This document shows positions 43,941-54,185 of a stretch of DNA of 64,000 nucleotides, piece after piece. A program made the position numbers and the translations under genes. Source of the stretch: Dactylorhiza incarnata (lineage: Eukaryota > Streptophyta > Magnoliopsida > Asparagales > Orchidaceae); assembly GCA_033032865.1 (NCBI GenBank), contig JAWHQI010000258.1:62001-126000 (forward strand). Reading direction: 5' to 3'. Under the pieces are notes generated by a model. It did no database searches and was not told where the DNA came from. It saw nothing but the letters and a program-made list of their open reading frames with translations. Positions within the stretch are counted from its first letter, which is position 1; each line of letters opens with the position of its first letter.

Positions 43941-46900
43941 CTAAAAAAGAGTTGAGCGCACAAGCAAACTAAATTGTTAAAACACAGTTAAATAGAAATA
44001 TGTCTACAGTTGGGGTTTTTTAATCAAAATATTCAAAAGTTTGGGAAAAAATGGAAAATTACTAGGACTTTTGGCAGTTTGCACCCCCCAATTACACCAT
44101 TTTGGCAGATTGCACCCCAAATTATTAAATTTGGCAGATTGCACCCCCCATTTACAACTCTTTTGGCATTATGCACCCCAGGTCCATTAAATTGAGGGCA
44201 TTTTCGTCCCATAACATTAATAATAGGCGCCCTCACTATGTGCAGTCGGATACTTTCCCGCATTTCCTGTTTTCTCGCCGTTCTCGCAGGTCGCAAGCCG
44301 CATCTCCTCGCTAGGGTTCCAGAGCTTCATCGTCCCGCCGATCTCATCTTCATCATCCCGCCGAGCCGAGAGCTTCATCGTCCCATGTACCACATTTCCT
44401 GTTTTCCAGAGCTTCATCGTCCCGCATTTCCTGTTTTCCCGCCGATCGCATAGGTATTTCTCATCGTCCCCTTGCGCGCATTTTAGGTCATCTTCACTGG
44501 ATCACATCTTCACTGTATTTCATCTTCAGTGGATCTCATCTTCACTAGATCGCATCTTCAGTGGATTTCATCTTCAGTGGATTTCATCTTCAGTGGATTT
44601 CATCTTCAGTGGATCTCATCTTGGGTTCTATTTTGCTGTGGGTGTGATTCTCCAAACATCCTTAGGTACACTCTTACTATTTTTTTGTCTTTTTTATCTA
44701 TAAATGTAGTCTCTTATATGAATTTATTATATGAATTTATTAGAGAATGTCACACTCTGATGTATTTGAGTGGGATGATATGTTGATTGTCTCTCCTGGT
44801 TCTCAAGAGGGAATTCCGTCAGGCAACGGTAGTGATTCAACATATAACGAGAGTGATGATTTTGATTCCTCTTTTTCGGACGATTTGGAGGAAACTGAAT
44901 TTGAGGTGGATGATGCAACATATGCCGAGAATATCGATAATGAAATTCAGTCAGTGGGTGTAGGAAAATCCAAAAAAAATCGGAGTGTCAATGCTGGATT
45001 CTCAAGTAAAGAACAAGATACTCTGTCATCGTCTAAATTTGAGAAACCTAAAGATTCACAAATACGCATTTATCAAGGAGATGCAAATGATTCTGACTTC
45101 GAGTTTGATGAGGGTTTGTGCTTCAATACCGCGTCAGATTTTAGGGATGCAGTTAGATTATACGCTACCAAGCAAGGAAGGCCAATCAAATTTAGCAAAA
45201 ATTGCAGTGACAAAATTCAACTTAAATGTGAATGTGGGTGGGTTTTATTTGCTTCATTTATATCAAAGCATGAGAGGACTTTTCAGGTGAAGACAATAAA
45301 AGGGGAACATACATGCTATAGAGTTGCAAATTCTCTACATTGCAATTCTAAGTTTCTAGCGAGTAAGTATGAACATCATATCAGGAGCAACCCTGAATGG
45401 CCTGCTGGTTCAATGCAAGAGGTGATGCAGATGGAGAACAAGACTTCTTTGAGTCTTTGGAAGATGTATAGAGTGAAAAAGCATGCTTCCAAACTTATTA
45501 GTGGCTCCGAATTAGAACAATACGCTAAGCTTTGGGACTATTGTGAAGAAATTCACAGGACAAATCCGGGCACCACAATTAAGGTGAAATGTAAGCACGA
45601 TTTAGTGTCTCAAACATGTATTTTCAAGAGACTATACATATGCTGGGGTGCGTTAAAGAAGGGATTCATGGCCGGTTGCAGACCGATCATAGGTTTGGAC
45701 GGCACACACATTAAAACAACTGTCGGTGGGGTACTATTATGTACAGTCGGCATTGATAGTAACAATAACATGTTTCCTGTTGCTTACGCTTATGTTTTGA
45801 AGGAAAACACCAAGAGTTGGGACTGGTTTATTACTCTCATTATGGAAGACTTGTGTATGGAGAACAGTCATATGTGGACAATCATTTCAGATAAGCAAAA
45901 GGGGTTGATTAAGGCTGTTGAACATTTATTACCTAACGCCGAGCACAGATTTTGTGTAAGACATATGTATAACAACTTCAAACAAAAGTTTAAAGGCTTA
46001 CAGTTAAAGGAGTTGTTATGGAGAGCTGCGTCTGCTACAAGGGTGGTTGATTTTAATGCTGAAATGGAGAAGCTGAAAGGATGTGATAAGAGGGCATATG
46101 ATTGGGTAATGGAAAGAGATGCAAAACATTGGGCAAAGTCTCATTTTAATGTATGGCCTAAGTGCGATATGTTGTTAAATAATTTTTGTGAAAGTTTCAA
46201 CAATGTAATCTTAAAGGCTAGAGATAAGCCTATAATCACAATGTTGGAGACAATAAGGGTTATTCTAATGAAAAGACTTCATACTCAACGAGATAAAGTG
46301 CTCAAATTTAATGGAGAGGTGTGTCCTTCCATACAAAAAATATTGGAAACGAACAAGAAAGAAGCACATGGCTATATTTTAGTATGGAATGGTCAAGACA
46401 AATTCGAAGTACAAGGATGGAATGGAGATAAATGGACAGTGAATTTAACTTCGAGAAGTTGTAGTTGTAGACGGTGGGACCTAACCGGAATTCCTTGCGT
46501 GCATGCAACTTCGTGCCTCTTTTACCGTAGGGAAAAAGTTGAGGACTACGTCGAACATTGGTATAAAAGTGAAATGTTCATGAGGGCTTATGAGAATTCA
46601 TTAAATCCTATAAAATCAAGCAAGGAGTGGCCCTTGGCCAATTTGAATCCTATTGTTCCTTGGACAGACGTACAAAAGAAGCCCGGAAGACCGTCAAAAC
46701 ATGGTAGAAGAAAAGAAGTTGAAGAATTGGAGGCAAAAAAATATGGAATTAAGAGACACGGTGTAAAATACGCATGCTCTAACTGTGGAGCAAGAGGGCA
46801 TAACAAAAAGGGTTGTCCGGAAGAACCTCAAGCAACAATGTCTTTACCATCAACAAAAAAATCAAAAATACCGGTAATAATCATTATTATTTTTGTATAT

Positions 46901-48097
46901 ATTTTGCAATTTCTCTTATTAGTCGACTACTAATGTTTATTGTCTTGAAATGTAGGTGCGTAGGGCCGCATGAAGCGTTAAGCTTTTGGAGCTCGAGGGA
47001 CAATGATCATGGATGTTGCTGCAATTTTTGGATGATCATGTTGGTGCTGCTATAAATTTTGTTGCTGCAATATTTTGAATGTTCATGTTGTTGGAATTTT
47101 TGAATGTATGCGGTAGATTTTGTTTCTGCAATATTTTGCTATGATCATGGATGTTGCTACAATGTCTTTTGGAATACAACTGTTTTGGAATGCAATTTTG
47201 TTGCTGCTATGATCATGAATGCTGTTGAATGTTGTTGAATGTGGCTGCTACGATCAAGGATGTTGCTGAATGTGATGAATGTGCCTGCTATGATGTTTTG
47301 AATTTGCTGCTATAAAAAAACGGAACAAAAATTTGGTCAAAAAAAATTCTGGGGGTGCAAATAACCGTATGAATTCAGGGTGCAAATCTCCAATTTAAAT
47401 AAATTCAGGGTGCAAAATGCCAAAGGAAATATAAATTTTGACCGAAATACCCCTCATTGAATTGACTTGGGGTGCAAAGTGCCAAAGGAGGTGTAAATGG
47501 GGGGTGCAATCTGCCAAATTTAATAATTTGGGGTGCAATCTGCCAAAATGGTGTAATTGGGGGGTGCAAACTGCCAAAAGTCCAAATTACTACTAAAAAG
47601 TAGAAGATCACTGATGAATACCTTCTATTCTTAATATCCTTTTGCATACTGGTATGGCAAGATAAAGTATGGAGCCAAATACCCACTTAGCACTGCATCA
47701 AACGCAATAAATTATCAAATAAAACAATAATAGAAGATCATCCTAGACTAATTAGAATACCAAAAAAAGAAAATCAAACCAGGTCAAGTATGTACCAAGC
47801 GGGAAGATCGTAAAAAATGAGACTTGACCCCCCAGATGGAACAAGAATAAGATCGGAGCTAGTGCCTCTGAAACATAAACCAAAAGAGATGAAAAATCAA
47901 GCTAAAAGTGACGCTAAAAACTCTTTTGCATATAAATTTGTACTTCGTCTCCTGTGCAGCTGAAGTTTCGCTGCTGTTTGCTGTTGATGGCTGCATCGCT
48001 GAAGCAGACGAGGTTGGCTTGAAGACTGGATAATGGAGAAGTAAGGGACTTGCAAAAGATGAGAACTGGATGCCGAGATCTTCGGGGTTCTGGTGAC
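43729..48097 (-). CDS. Host nuclear gene: probable plastid membrane-associated small protein (four exons seen)
   Basis: Four minus-strand segments join in phase: 48097-47944 (Ser/Thr-rich, HYPVFKPTSSASAMQPSTAN), 47867-47796 (SSDLILVPSGGSSLIFYDLP), 47692-47622 (AKWVFGSILYLAIPVCKRIL, a hydrophobic segment), and 43940-43729 (a helical domain, DVAEIVKKVAEVTKKVSSDI then AEALPADSSLRQLATEV). All three introns are GT-AG. The arrangement (transit-like N-terminus, one membrane segment, Val/Lys/Glu helix containing an 'ALPxxxxL' break) resembles a small family of plant plastid inner-envelope proteins of unknown function; that naming is from memory and not tested. The reading stops at TAA 43729; a donor-like AAG|GTCATC at 43746 could instead lead to a further exon. 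The first exon and ATG were not found: the frame is open upstream of 48097 behind an acceptor-like CTTAG. The last intron is enlarged by a MULE. Confidence 0.75.
44065..44215. repeat. MULE left terminal inverted repeat
   Basis: Reverse complement of 47433-47583. Composed of three or four spaced copies of TTTGGCAGxTTGCACCCC; the outer ~100 bp match exactly and the inner part diverges. Confidence 0.93.
44216..44746 (+). promoter_or_regulatory. MULE promoter/leader region
   Basis: GC-rich to 44460 (repeats of GAGCTTCATCGTCCCGCCGA), then five or more 18-bp repeats CATCTTCAGTGGATTT (44510-44620), then a short AT-rich stretch before ATG 44747. No definite TATA box was assigned. Confidence 0.5.
44747..46973 (+). 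CDS. MuDR-family transposase
   Basis: Residues 1-100 are acidic. About 125-190 is the MuDR plant DNA-binding domain (FRDAVRLYATKQGRPIKF, CECGWVLFAS, CYRVAN). The MULE transposase core is about 300-490 with GLDGTHIK (Asp near 317), IISDKQKG (Asp near 381) and NNFCESFNN (Glu near 480), the probable DDE triad. A SWIM zinc finger CSCRRWDLTGIPCVHA is near 572-588, and a CCHC knuckle CSNCGARGHNKKGC near 677-690. The unspliced ORF ends in an odd hydrophobic tail to 46933. A GT-AG intron (46874-46955, CCG|GTAATA ... TGTAG|GTGCG) would replace the tail with VRRAA and stop at 46971-46973; this is inferred. No internal stops or shifts are seen. Confidence 0.92.
46974..47430 (+). other. MULE 3' non-coding region
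   Basis: Rich in repeated GTTGCTGCAAT/TTGCTGCTATGATCATG phrases (47010-47320), then TIR-like GGGTGCAAAT motifs at 47343-47420. No coding homology. Confidence 0.7.
47433..47583. repeat. MULE right terminal inverted repeat
   Basis: Ends GTGCAAACTGCCAAAAGTCC; the reverse complement matches the left TIR base for base over its outer ~100 positions. Confidence 0.93.
47622..47692 (-). other. Host gene exon 3 (hydrophobic segment)
   Basis: 71 bp, acceptor TGATGCAG and donor GAAG|GTATTC. Encodes KWVFGSILYLAIPVCKRILR, a likely single membrane-spanning or membrane-docking segment. Confidence 0.8.
47796..47867 (-). other. Host gene exon 2
   Basis: 72 bp, acceptor ATGTTTCAG, donor CTTG|GTACAT. Encodes GTSSDLILVPSGGSSLIFYD in the phase required by exons 1 and 3. 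Confidence 0.8.
47944..48097 (-). other. Host gene exon 1 as seen (Ser/Thr-rich)
   Basis: Ends at donor ACGAA|GTACAA. The upstream limit is tentative, at the acceptor-like CCTTAG|GTCACC. No acidic cluster after HQNPEDLG; Ser/Thr/Ala-rich composition is compatible with the end of a transit peptide. The true start codon lies further upstream or is lost. Confidence 0.6.
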
Positions 48098-48232
48098 CTA
48101 AGGAGCCGCATTTTATTTTTACAGATTTTTTTAATTAGCCCTGGGATTTTTTTTTTTTTTGAAATTGTTCTTAGAATCCTCTGCAAGACTAGTCAAATCT
48201 ATTGACTTTTTAAGAAATAGCATTTTTTTATT

Positions 48233-48650
48233 GGCAATTGTTATAAGCACACCAGTTTTGACTATTCACACACCAACTTCTATGAGTTATTACGTGTCTT
48301 TTGAAAATATGTCTTGTACATGCATTTTTAGGAAAAATGTTCAACAGGAAAATTGTAGATCTCATCGAGATCTACAATTTTAATGTTGAACACTTTTCCT
48401 GAAAATGCACGCACAAGGCGTATTGTCGCTCTGATCGTAACTATAGCGAATTTTTAAAAATACGCCTTGTACATGCATTTTTAGGAAAATTGTTCAACAC
48501 GAAAGTTGTAGATCTCGACGAGATCTACAATTTTTGTGTTGAACACTTTTCCTAAAAATGTATGTACAAGGCGTATTTTCAAAAGACGTGTAATAACTCA
48601 TGAAAATTGGTGTGCGAATAGACAAAACTGGTGTGCTTATAACAATTGTC
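48233..48650. mobile_element. Double-hairpin fold-back element, copy 1
   Basis: The 418-bp element has ends GGCAATTGTTATAAGC and, reversed, GACAATTGTTATAAGC, with 8-bp flanks TTTTTATT on both sides. Almost the whole element is inverted repeat. Each arm also contains a nested hairpin around TTGTAGATCTCNNCGAGATC. The same nested core is in 53235-53667. No ORF. It lies upstream of the host gene's recognised exons. Confidence 0.9.
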
Positions 48651-48964
48651 TTTTTATTTAGTAGGTATTTAATTTACGTCCGTGATAATTTCTACAGAGA
48701 CTTGATCAAAATTAATGTTGATTTTATAAATAAGTACGCCATATTTTTTATTTTGCATATCATGAATTTATTCTCATAGCTTATGAACTTCATAATATCC
48801 TAACTTAAGTGAATTGAATGGTAAGATTTCCTGAAATATTGCGAGATAAATAGCTAATAAGTAAAATGTTTTTTGTAAAATCAACTTAATAAGCACTGAT
48901 AGGCCTACACAGCATTATAACAATGTCATGTATATATAATTGATAGGGAGTAAAATAATAGTAA
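48651..48964. other. Unassigned AT-rich sequence
   Basis: No ORF or repeat end seen; possible upstream region or first intron of the host gene. Confidence 0.35.
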
Positions 48965-49188
48965 GGGTCTGTTTGACACGATGTTTTTGTTCCTATGAGT
49001 TTGGACAAAAATGTCATTGTTATAAAAGATGTGTTTGACATGACAATGATTATAATCTTCACCAATAAAATTTTTTTAATTTTGAACATAAAAGTGGATG
49101 AAGTTTCTTAGGTGAGGTTTGGCGTTCATGAACACTGTTGATCATAACCACCGTGTTCACGACTGCTACCGTAATGCCAAAAGAACCC
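48965..49188. mobile_element. PIF/Harbinger-like MITE, family 1 copy b
   Basis: Ends GGGTCTGTTTG and, reversed, GGGTTCTTTTG. Flanks TAA on the left and CAA on the right (one mismatch). Interior aligns with 43322-43542 over nearly all its length. Confidence 0.8.
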
Positions 49189-49191
49189 CAA

Positions 49192-49990
49192 GACTTTGTT
49201 TGAGATGGTTGTGGTTGTAGGGAAAGCAATTATGAGAAACCAGTGTTGTGATTAGGGCATTGTTTGGGATGGTGGTGCCGGTGGTGGTGGTGCTTATGAA
49301 AAAAGTTGTATTCAGTGGTGGAAAAGCGCTTGTGTTAAAAAAGTGTTTTCAAGCATTTTTAGAAACCAGTGAATCATCTCATTTTCAAAAAAAAAATCAA
49401 AAGTAGTTTTTTTGTATTTTCATACTTCTCTTATTGTAACATCATTATTCTCCTTTTATTGATTTTTCCTACCGCTGTTTTTCGAACAGCCTTAATTTCA
49501 CCGTGCACCGCTTTCCTTGCTGCCACAGCCGTCCTAAATAGAGCAAGAGCTATTAAAAAAGTAGTGGTATAGGAACCAACAGGAAGAGAAGGAGGATGTT
49601 GACCCGTGGGAAGAGAAGCATAAAAACACAGAAAAACTCTTTTTAGCTTTTCAAAAAGTCGTAGAGTTCAATGCTTTCTCAGAAGTCTCCAAAACACATG
49701 CATGTTTTAACTCAAATTCTATTCCCACCGCTAGGAAATCAAACGCCTCCAAAAAACGGTGGCGGTGAGAATAAAACTTTTCTCACTGCCACCATCGCAC
49801 TTAAGAAAACCTAATTTTCATCTTTCTAGTAACTAAGTGATTAATTTCAATTTACAAAGGTTTGGGGAGTACTTAATTTATAAAACATGTCAAGTTTGCA
49901 GATTTATTTATAGTTGTCATTTTATACACGTGTTATTATCTTTTTTTTTAGTAGGGTAATGCATTATTTATTTTCACATTCATTTTTCAA
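49192..49990. other. Unresolved repeat-derived sequence
   Basis: Two MITE-start-like phrases lie close together (TTTGTTTGAGATGGTTGTGG at 49196 and ATTGTTTGGGATGGTGGTG at 49260). A GGTGGCGGTGAGAA / TTCTCACTGCCACC hairpin lies near 49760-49790. Nested MITEs are likely but ends and target duplications could not be assigned. No gene seen. Confidence 0.4.
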
Positions 49991-49994
49991 TTAT

Positions 49995-50180
49995 GGCTTC
50001 GTATGACGCGACTTATTTGCTCTGGTGAGTTTGATCAAAAACATCATTATCATAGAATGTATGTTTGGCAAGACAAAAGTTATGACCGCTATAAAAAAAA
50101 TAAACTAGTTTTCAGCATAAAATGTATAAATTTTCTTAGGTGAGATCGGACGTTCACAAACGACGATCAAGAACCAGGGT
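49995..50180. mobile_element. Family 1 MITE, diverged partial copy c
   Basis: Shares GGTGAGTTTGATCAAAAACA, AGAATGTATGTTTGGCAAGA and TTCTTAGGTGAGATCGGACG with copies a and b. The right terminus has decayed into unrelated sequence. Confidence 0.65.
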
Positions 50181-50495
50181 CAAGCATGAATTGAATAGCT
50201 TGACTAGTATCACATTTAATTGGTGGTAACTTAGAATAGAGATATATAGCGTGTAGATTGTATCTATGAATAGGGATCTCTAGGCTTATGAAATAAATTA
50301 TACTTTGCTCTTAATTTCCTCCCCATTTCACTATTTTTCTTTATTTCCTCTCCTTAATCTCTCACATCTAAACCCGGATAGAGTAACGCTTCATGTTCCC
50401 AATCGACCTCATTCCCACCCTTGTTACAACTCAAAAAGCAACATGTGAATATATAACCCAGAAGAAGCAATTATCACGAAAAAAGTATTTGACAC

Positions 50496-50889
50496 TGTTG
50501 ATTTTGTGATATAAAAGTTTAGTTTATTTGACATATATGTTAATATACAATATCGTAATTATACATTAATGAGAGATGATGTGCATTAAATAATTTGGTG
50601 CATGATATGCATGCACGTTAAAATAATGAGAATGTGATATACATGCTTATTAAAATATTAAGTGTGTGATTTTTATGAGCATTAAAATATTAAGTGCGTG
50701 AATGCATGTGTATTACAAAATGAGGTGTGATACACGTATATATTAAAATATTACGTGAAGAGTCATATATAAAGAGATGTATAGTTCATCTGTAAGTATC
50801 AAGTTTGAAATAAGATTGATCTTGAGTTCTCTTCTCTCTTGTGCTCTTTTTTGTTCGTTCTCTCCATCTCTCTCTTCTCCACCCTAACA
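50496..50889 (+). repeat. Possible solo LTR
   Basis: Starts TGTTGATTTTG and ends CACCCTAACA. A TATA box (CATATATAAAGAGATG) near 50764 is followed by the CT-rich CTTCTCTCTTGTGCTC typical of Copia LTR ends. Several copies of a GTGTGATATGCATGCNNGTTAA phrase lie within. No target duplication was found and no primer site follows. Confidence 0.35.
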
Positions 50890-51643
50890 ATCCTGCCATT
50901 TTCACTCATGCCCCGTCATGTTAGGAGGTACCAGCCCTCGATCAGACGAGCAACAAATCCTTTTTTCAAGCAGCCTTAGATCTTATTTGTAAGGTCGCTT
51001 ATATGAATCATGTATTCCTTTCAATATAAATTCACTCCAAAGGCCTAGACTTAAGTTTCTCTCCGACAAATCATTATAAAATTAATTCAATCCAGGGCAC
51101 ATCAAATTCGATCATGTATCAAGCATTCAAATGCATGATACATATGGAAGAATCGACGAGAGACGAGTCATATTGAAGGAAGAGAATACATTAAAGAGAT
51201 AAGTATTCCCTCGTCAATAACTATATATAAAACAATATTAGCAGTTACTCATATATATTTGATGTAATATGTGGAGCGGAAATTTTTTTCGCATGAGGCA
51301 CCGAGTAATCGTCGAATATTGTCGCCGCACTCCAAGCATTAGGAATCAGTGCATACAACTAGTTATAGATTAAAATTGTTATTTTTAGTCTATCCCACTT
51401 CAACTATATTGTTATCAACATGCCGTTCTCCCCTTCCTTAGTATGATTGGCTAAGATCAATGTTTTTATTTTCTAAAAAATTAAACAATTTAATTATTTT
51501 TAAAGTAGTTAAAATTTTAAATATTTGAAGTACAAGTAAATTAGTATTTATCATTTGAGCAAGTTAATGATTCTAGTCGCTCTCATACTTTTTAATTTAA
51601 AATAAAATTTATTGATCAAATTTATATCATTATAGAAGTACAC
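50890..51643. other. Unassigned sequence
   Basis: AT-rich, no ORF or recognisable repeat boundary. Confidence 0.4.
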
Positions 51644-51646
51644 TTA

Positions 51647-52959
51647 GTGTTTGTTCGTTTGGACGGAATTGACTTTTTGAAATTGACATTGGAGATTAGA
51701 AATTCAATTATACTGTTCAGCGCAACGGAATTTAAGCGGTTATTGACATTCATGTGAAAATTCATGGCTTTGGCTGTGAACTAAAAAATAAAATAGTCAA
51801 TTCTTACCTCCGCCCATGAGTTTTCTGCATAATCGAATGTTTTCGCTAGAGTTTTTAGACCTACACGGGCGTTTTTCGCCCGGGCATGCGTTTTCCTGCA
51901 TGGTGTGTTTTTTGGCCGGGCACGATTTTTTCGGTGGGGCACGTGCTTTTCGACCGGATGTTCATTTTTCTCCTAGGCGAGCGTTTTTCGTCCGGGAGCG
52001 CGATTTTTCGCTCGAGCGCGCGTTTTTCACCCGGACGCGTATTTTTCTCCCGGGCGGGCGTTTTTCATCCGACCGGGTGTTTTTCATCCTGCCGGCCATT
52101 TTTCGTCCGGGTGCTCTTTTTTCGCTCGGGCGCTCATTTTTCGCCCGAGAGCGCGTTTTTCAGTCGGGTGTGCGTTTTTCGACCGAGCACACATTTTTTG
52201 ACCAGCGCGAATTTTTTTGTTCGGGGCGCACATTTTTCCGCGCGGGCGCGTGTTTTTTAGCCGGGCGTGAATTTTTCCATCCAGGCGCACGTTTTTCGCC
52301 CAAGCGCGCATTTTTCGCCAGGGCGCGCGTTTTTCGCCCGGGCGCGCGTTTTTCGCCCGGGCGTGCATTTTTCAGTCGGGAGCGTGTTTTTCATCCGGGC
52401 GCGCATTTTTTTGTCGGGCGCGCATTTTTCATCCGGGTGCGCGTTTTTCTCCCGGGCGCGCCATTTTCGCCCGTGAGCGCCATTTTCGCCCGAGCGCGCC
52501 ATTTTAAGTCGGGCGTGTGTTTTTCGCCTGAGCGCGCGTTTTTCGCCCGAGCGTGCGTTTTTCGTCCGGGCGCGCATTTTTCGCCCGGGTGCGCGTTTTT
52601 CGCTCAAACGCGCATTTTTCGCCCGGGCTCGCGTTTTTCGCCTGGACAAAAAATGCGCGCCCAGGAAAAAATTGCACTTGGCGAAAAACACGCGTCTTAA
52701 AACATATTATGCAATTTAATGCGTTCGGCGCTGACGCCTATTTTGAGTTTTATAAAATTATTGTATAAAGTTAATTCCAATACTAATTTCATCATTCAGT
52801 CGAACAATTTTTGTGGCTAAATTCTAATTCTGTTGACTGAATTCAATCTTACCGTCGAACAACAAAATTGAAATTATGTAAAAAGTCAATTCACGTAGAT
52901 ATTGATTTTTGTCGAAAAGCTAATTCCAGAAAGATAATTCCGTTCAAACGAACGGACCC
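51647..52959. mobile_element. PIF/Harbinger-like element, family 2 copy a, with minisatellite interior
   Basis: Flanked by TTA (51644-51646, 52960-52962). Left end GTGTTTGTTCGTTTGG; right end, reversed, GGGTCCGTTCGTTTGAACGG. The last ~190 bp align with the right end of 55561-56811 (CATTCAGTCGAACAA, CTGTTGACTGAATTC, AGCTAATTCCAGAAAG). Between the ends sits a GC-rich 19-bp minisatellite instead of transposase. Confidence 0.85.
51850..52660. repeat. 19-bp GC-rich minisatellite (about 40 units)
   Basis: Variants of GCGCGCGTTTTTCGCCCGG repeat for about 0.8 kb. Because 19 is not a multiple of three, one frame reads a 19-residue period (FSPGRAFFARARVFRPGAR). Long stop-free stretches therefore occur in two plus frames and two minus frames, including a 294-codon ORF at 51816-52700. 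These are composition artefacts unless shown to be translated. Confidence 0.92.
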
Positions 52960-53234
52960 TTAGAGAAATTATATATAATTAGAGTTGTTGAAGTTACTAA
53001 AGTTGTAAATACGAGAGCATGATTTCCTACTAAATTACAGAAGTACTTGTAATTTGTCAATAAGATTTGACATAGTTGATTATGTTGATGCTTTTAATTT
53101 ATTAATTACTTTTGATACTAATTAATATTTTATCTTTTGAATGTAATACTTTCGGTTAGTTGTTGATGTTTAATATTTCTCATGTAATAAATGTTATTTG
53201 TACATTTACTCAAAAAATTACTAAAATTTAATAA

Positions 53235-53667
53235 GGGTGGTTATATTTGCAGGCCCTATATGGATATTTGCAGCCCAATTTTTACGAGTTATTACGCGCC
53301 TTTTGAAAATACTCTTTGTTAGGTGCATTTTTAGGGAAAGTGTTCAACATGAAAGTTGTAGATCTCGTCGAAATCTACAACTTTGATGTTGAACACTTTT
53401 CCTAAAAATACACCTAACATTGCGTATTTTCAAAAGGCGTGAGACTATTGTGAAATTTTTCGCGCATTTTGAAAATACGCAATGTTAGGTGCATTTTTAG
53501 GAAAAGTGTTCAACATCAAAGTTGTAGATTTCGACGAGATCTACAACTTTCATGTTGAACACTTTTCCTAAAAATGCACCTAACAAAGAGTATTTTCAAA
53601 AGGCGCGTAATAACTCGTAAAAATTGGGCTGCAAATATCCATATAGAGCCTGCAAATATAATTACTC
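53235..53667. mobile_element. Double-hairpin fold-back element, copy 2
   Basis: A 433-bp element flanked by TTTAATAA on both sides (53227-53234, 53668-53675). Ends GGGTGGTTATATTTGC and, reversed, GAGTAATTATATTTGC. The core matches copy 1 (ACGAGTTATTACGCG, GTGTTCAACAT, TTGTAGATCTCG), while the outer ~40 bp differ completely between copies. Confidence 0.9.
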
Positions 53668-53675
53668 TTTAATAA

Positions 53676-54182
53676 TTGCATATAGGAACTTGCTCTCCTA
53701 AATATGCTCATAATTGTATGTTTAATTTCATTTATAAACTCGTTTTTTAATTTTACCGTGTTTAATGATTTCTTACCGATTCACAGCAGTCAATTTTCAT
53801 AATATAAATATATAATCTTCTTATGGGAATATTTACTGCACCCATAGAAATGCTATGAGGTTGTCCCCCACGCTTTTGATCGGTCAAAGCTTGAAATTGG
53901 CCACGGCAGTACCGTCGTGTCATCGCATCTGTACAATTTTCACATAAAATTCTGTGCGGTGAATCAAAGTTAATTACGCATAATGCCATCTCAGTAAACA
54001 GTAAATACTTATTAAATATTCACACCCATTATTTATCCCTTGGGTTTCGTATGCTTTGTCTCTTTGCTCATGAATATTTTGTAACGTCAGAACTTATATC
54101 AAATTTTATTCCCCTACTTTTTCTACATACTACAAAAAATAAAAATCAAAATCAACCGTGAAGTTTCTTAAAACATGGAGTT
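53676..54182. other. Unassigned sequence
   Basis: No coding or repeat signal was recognised; the 75-codon minus ORF at 53762-53989 has no domain. Confidence 0.4.
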
Positions 54183-54185
54183 TTA

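Larger units (their letters stand above)
44065..47583 (+). mobile_element. Autonomous-looking MULE (MuDR-type) in a host intron
   Basis: A 3,519-bp element with perfect 9-bp duplication AAATTACTA (44056-44064 and 47584-47592). Terminal inverted repeats are identical for about 100 bp and recognisable for about 150 bp, starting GGACTTTTGGCAGTTTGCAC. They contain a subrepeat TTGGCAGATTGCACCCC. A 728-codon transposase ORF runs opposite to the host gene. Intact ends, target duplication and ORF suggest a fairly recent and possibly still mobile insertion. Confidence 0.95.

Noticed and set aside
47914..48186. The 90-codon minus ORF starting MQRILRTISK as the host protein start
   Set aside because: It is in a different frame from the one that splices in phase to exons 2-4.
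51816..52700. A 294-codon gene
   Set aside because: It is a frame through a 19-bp minisatellite; other frames and the opposite strand are equally open.
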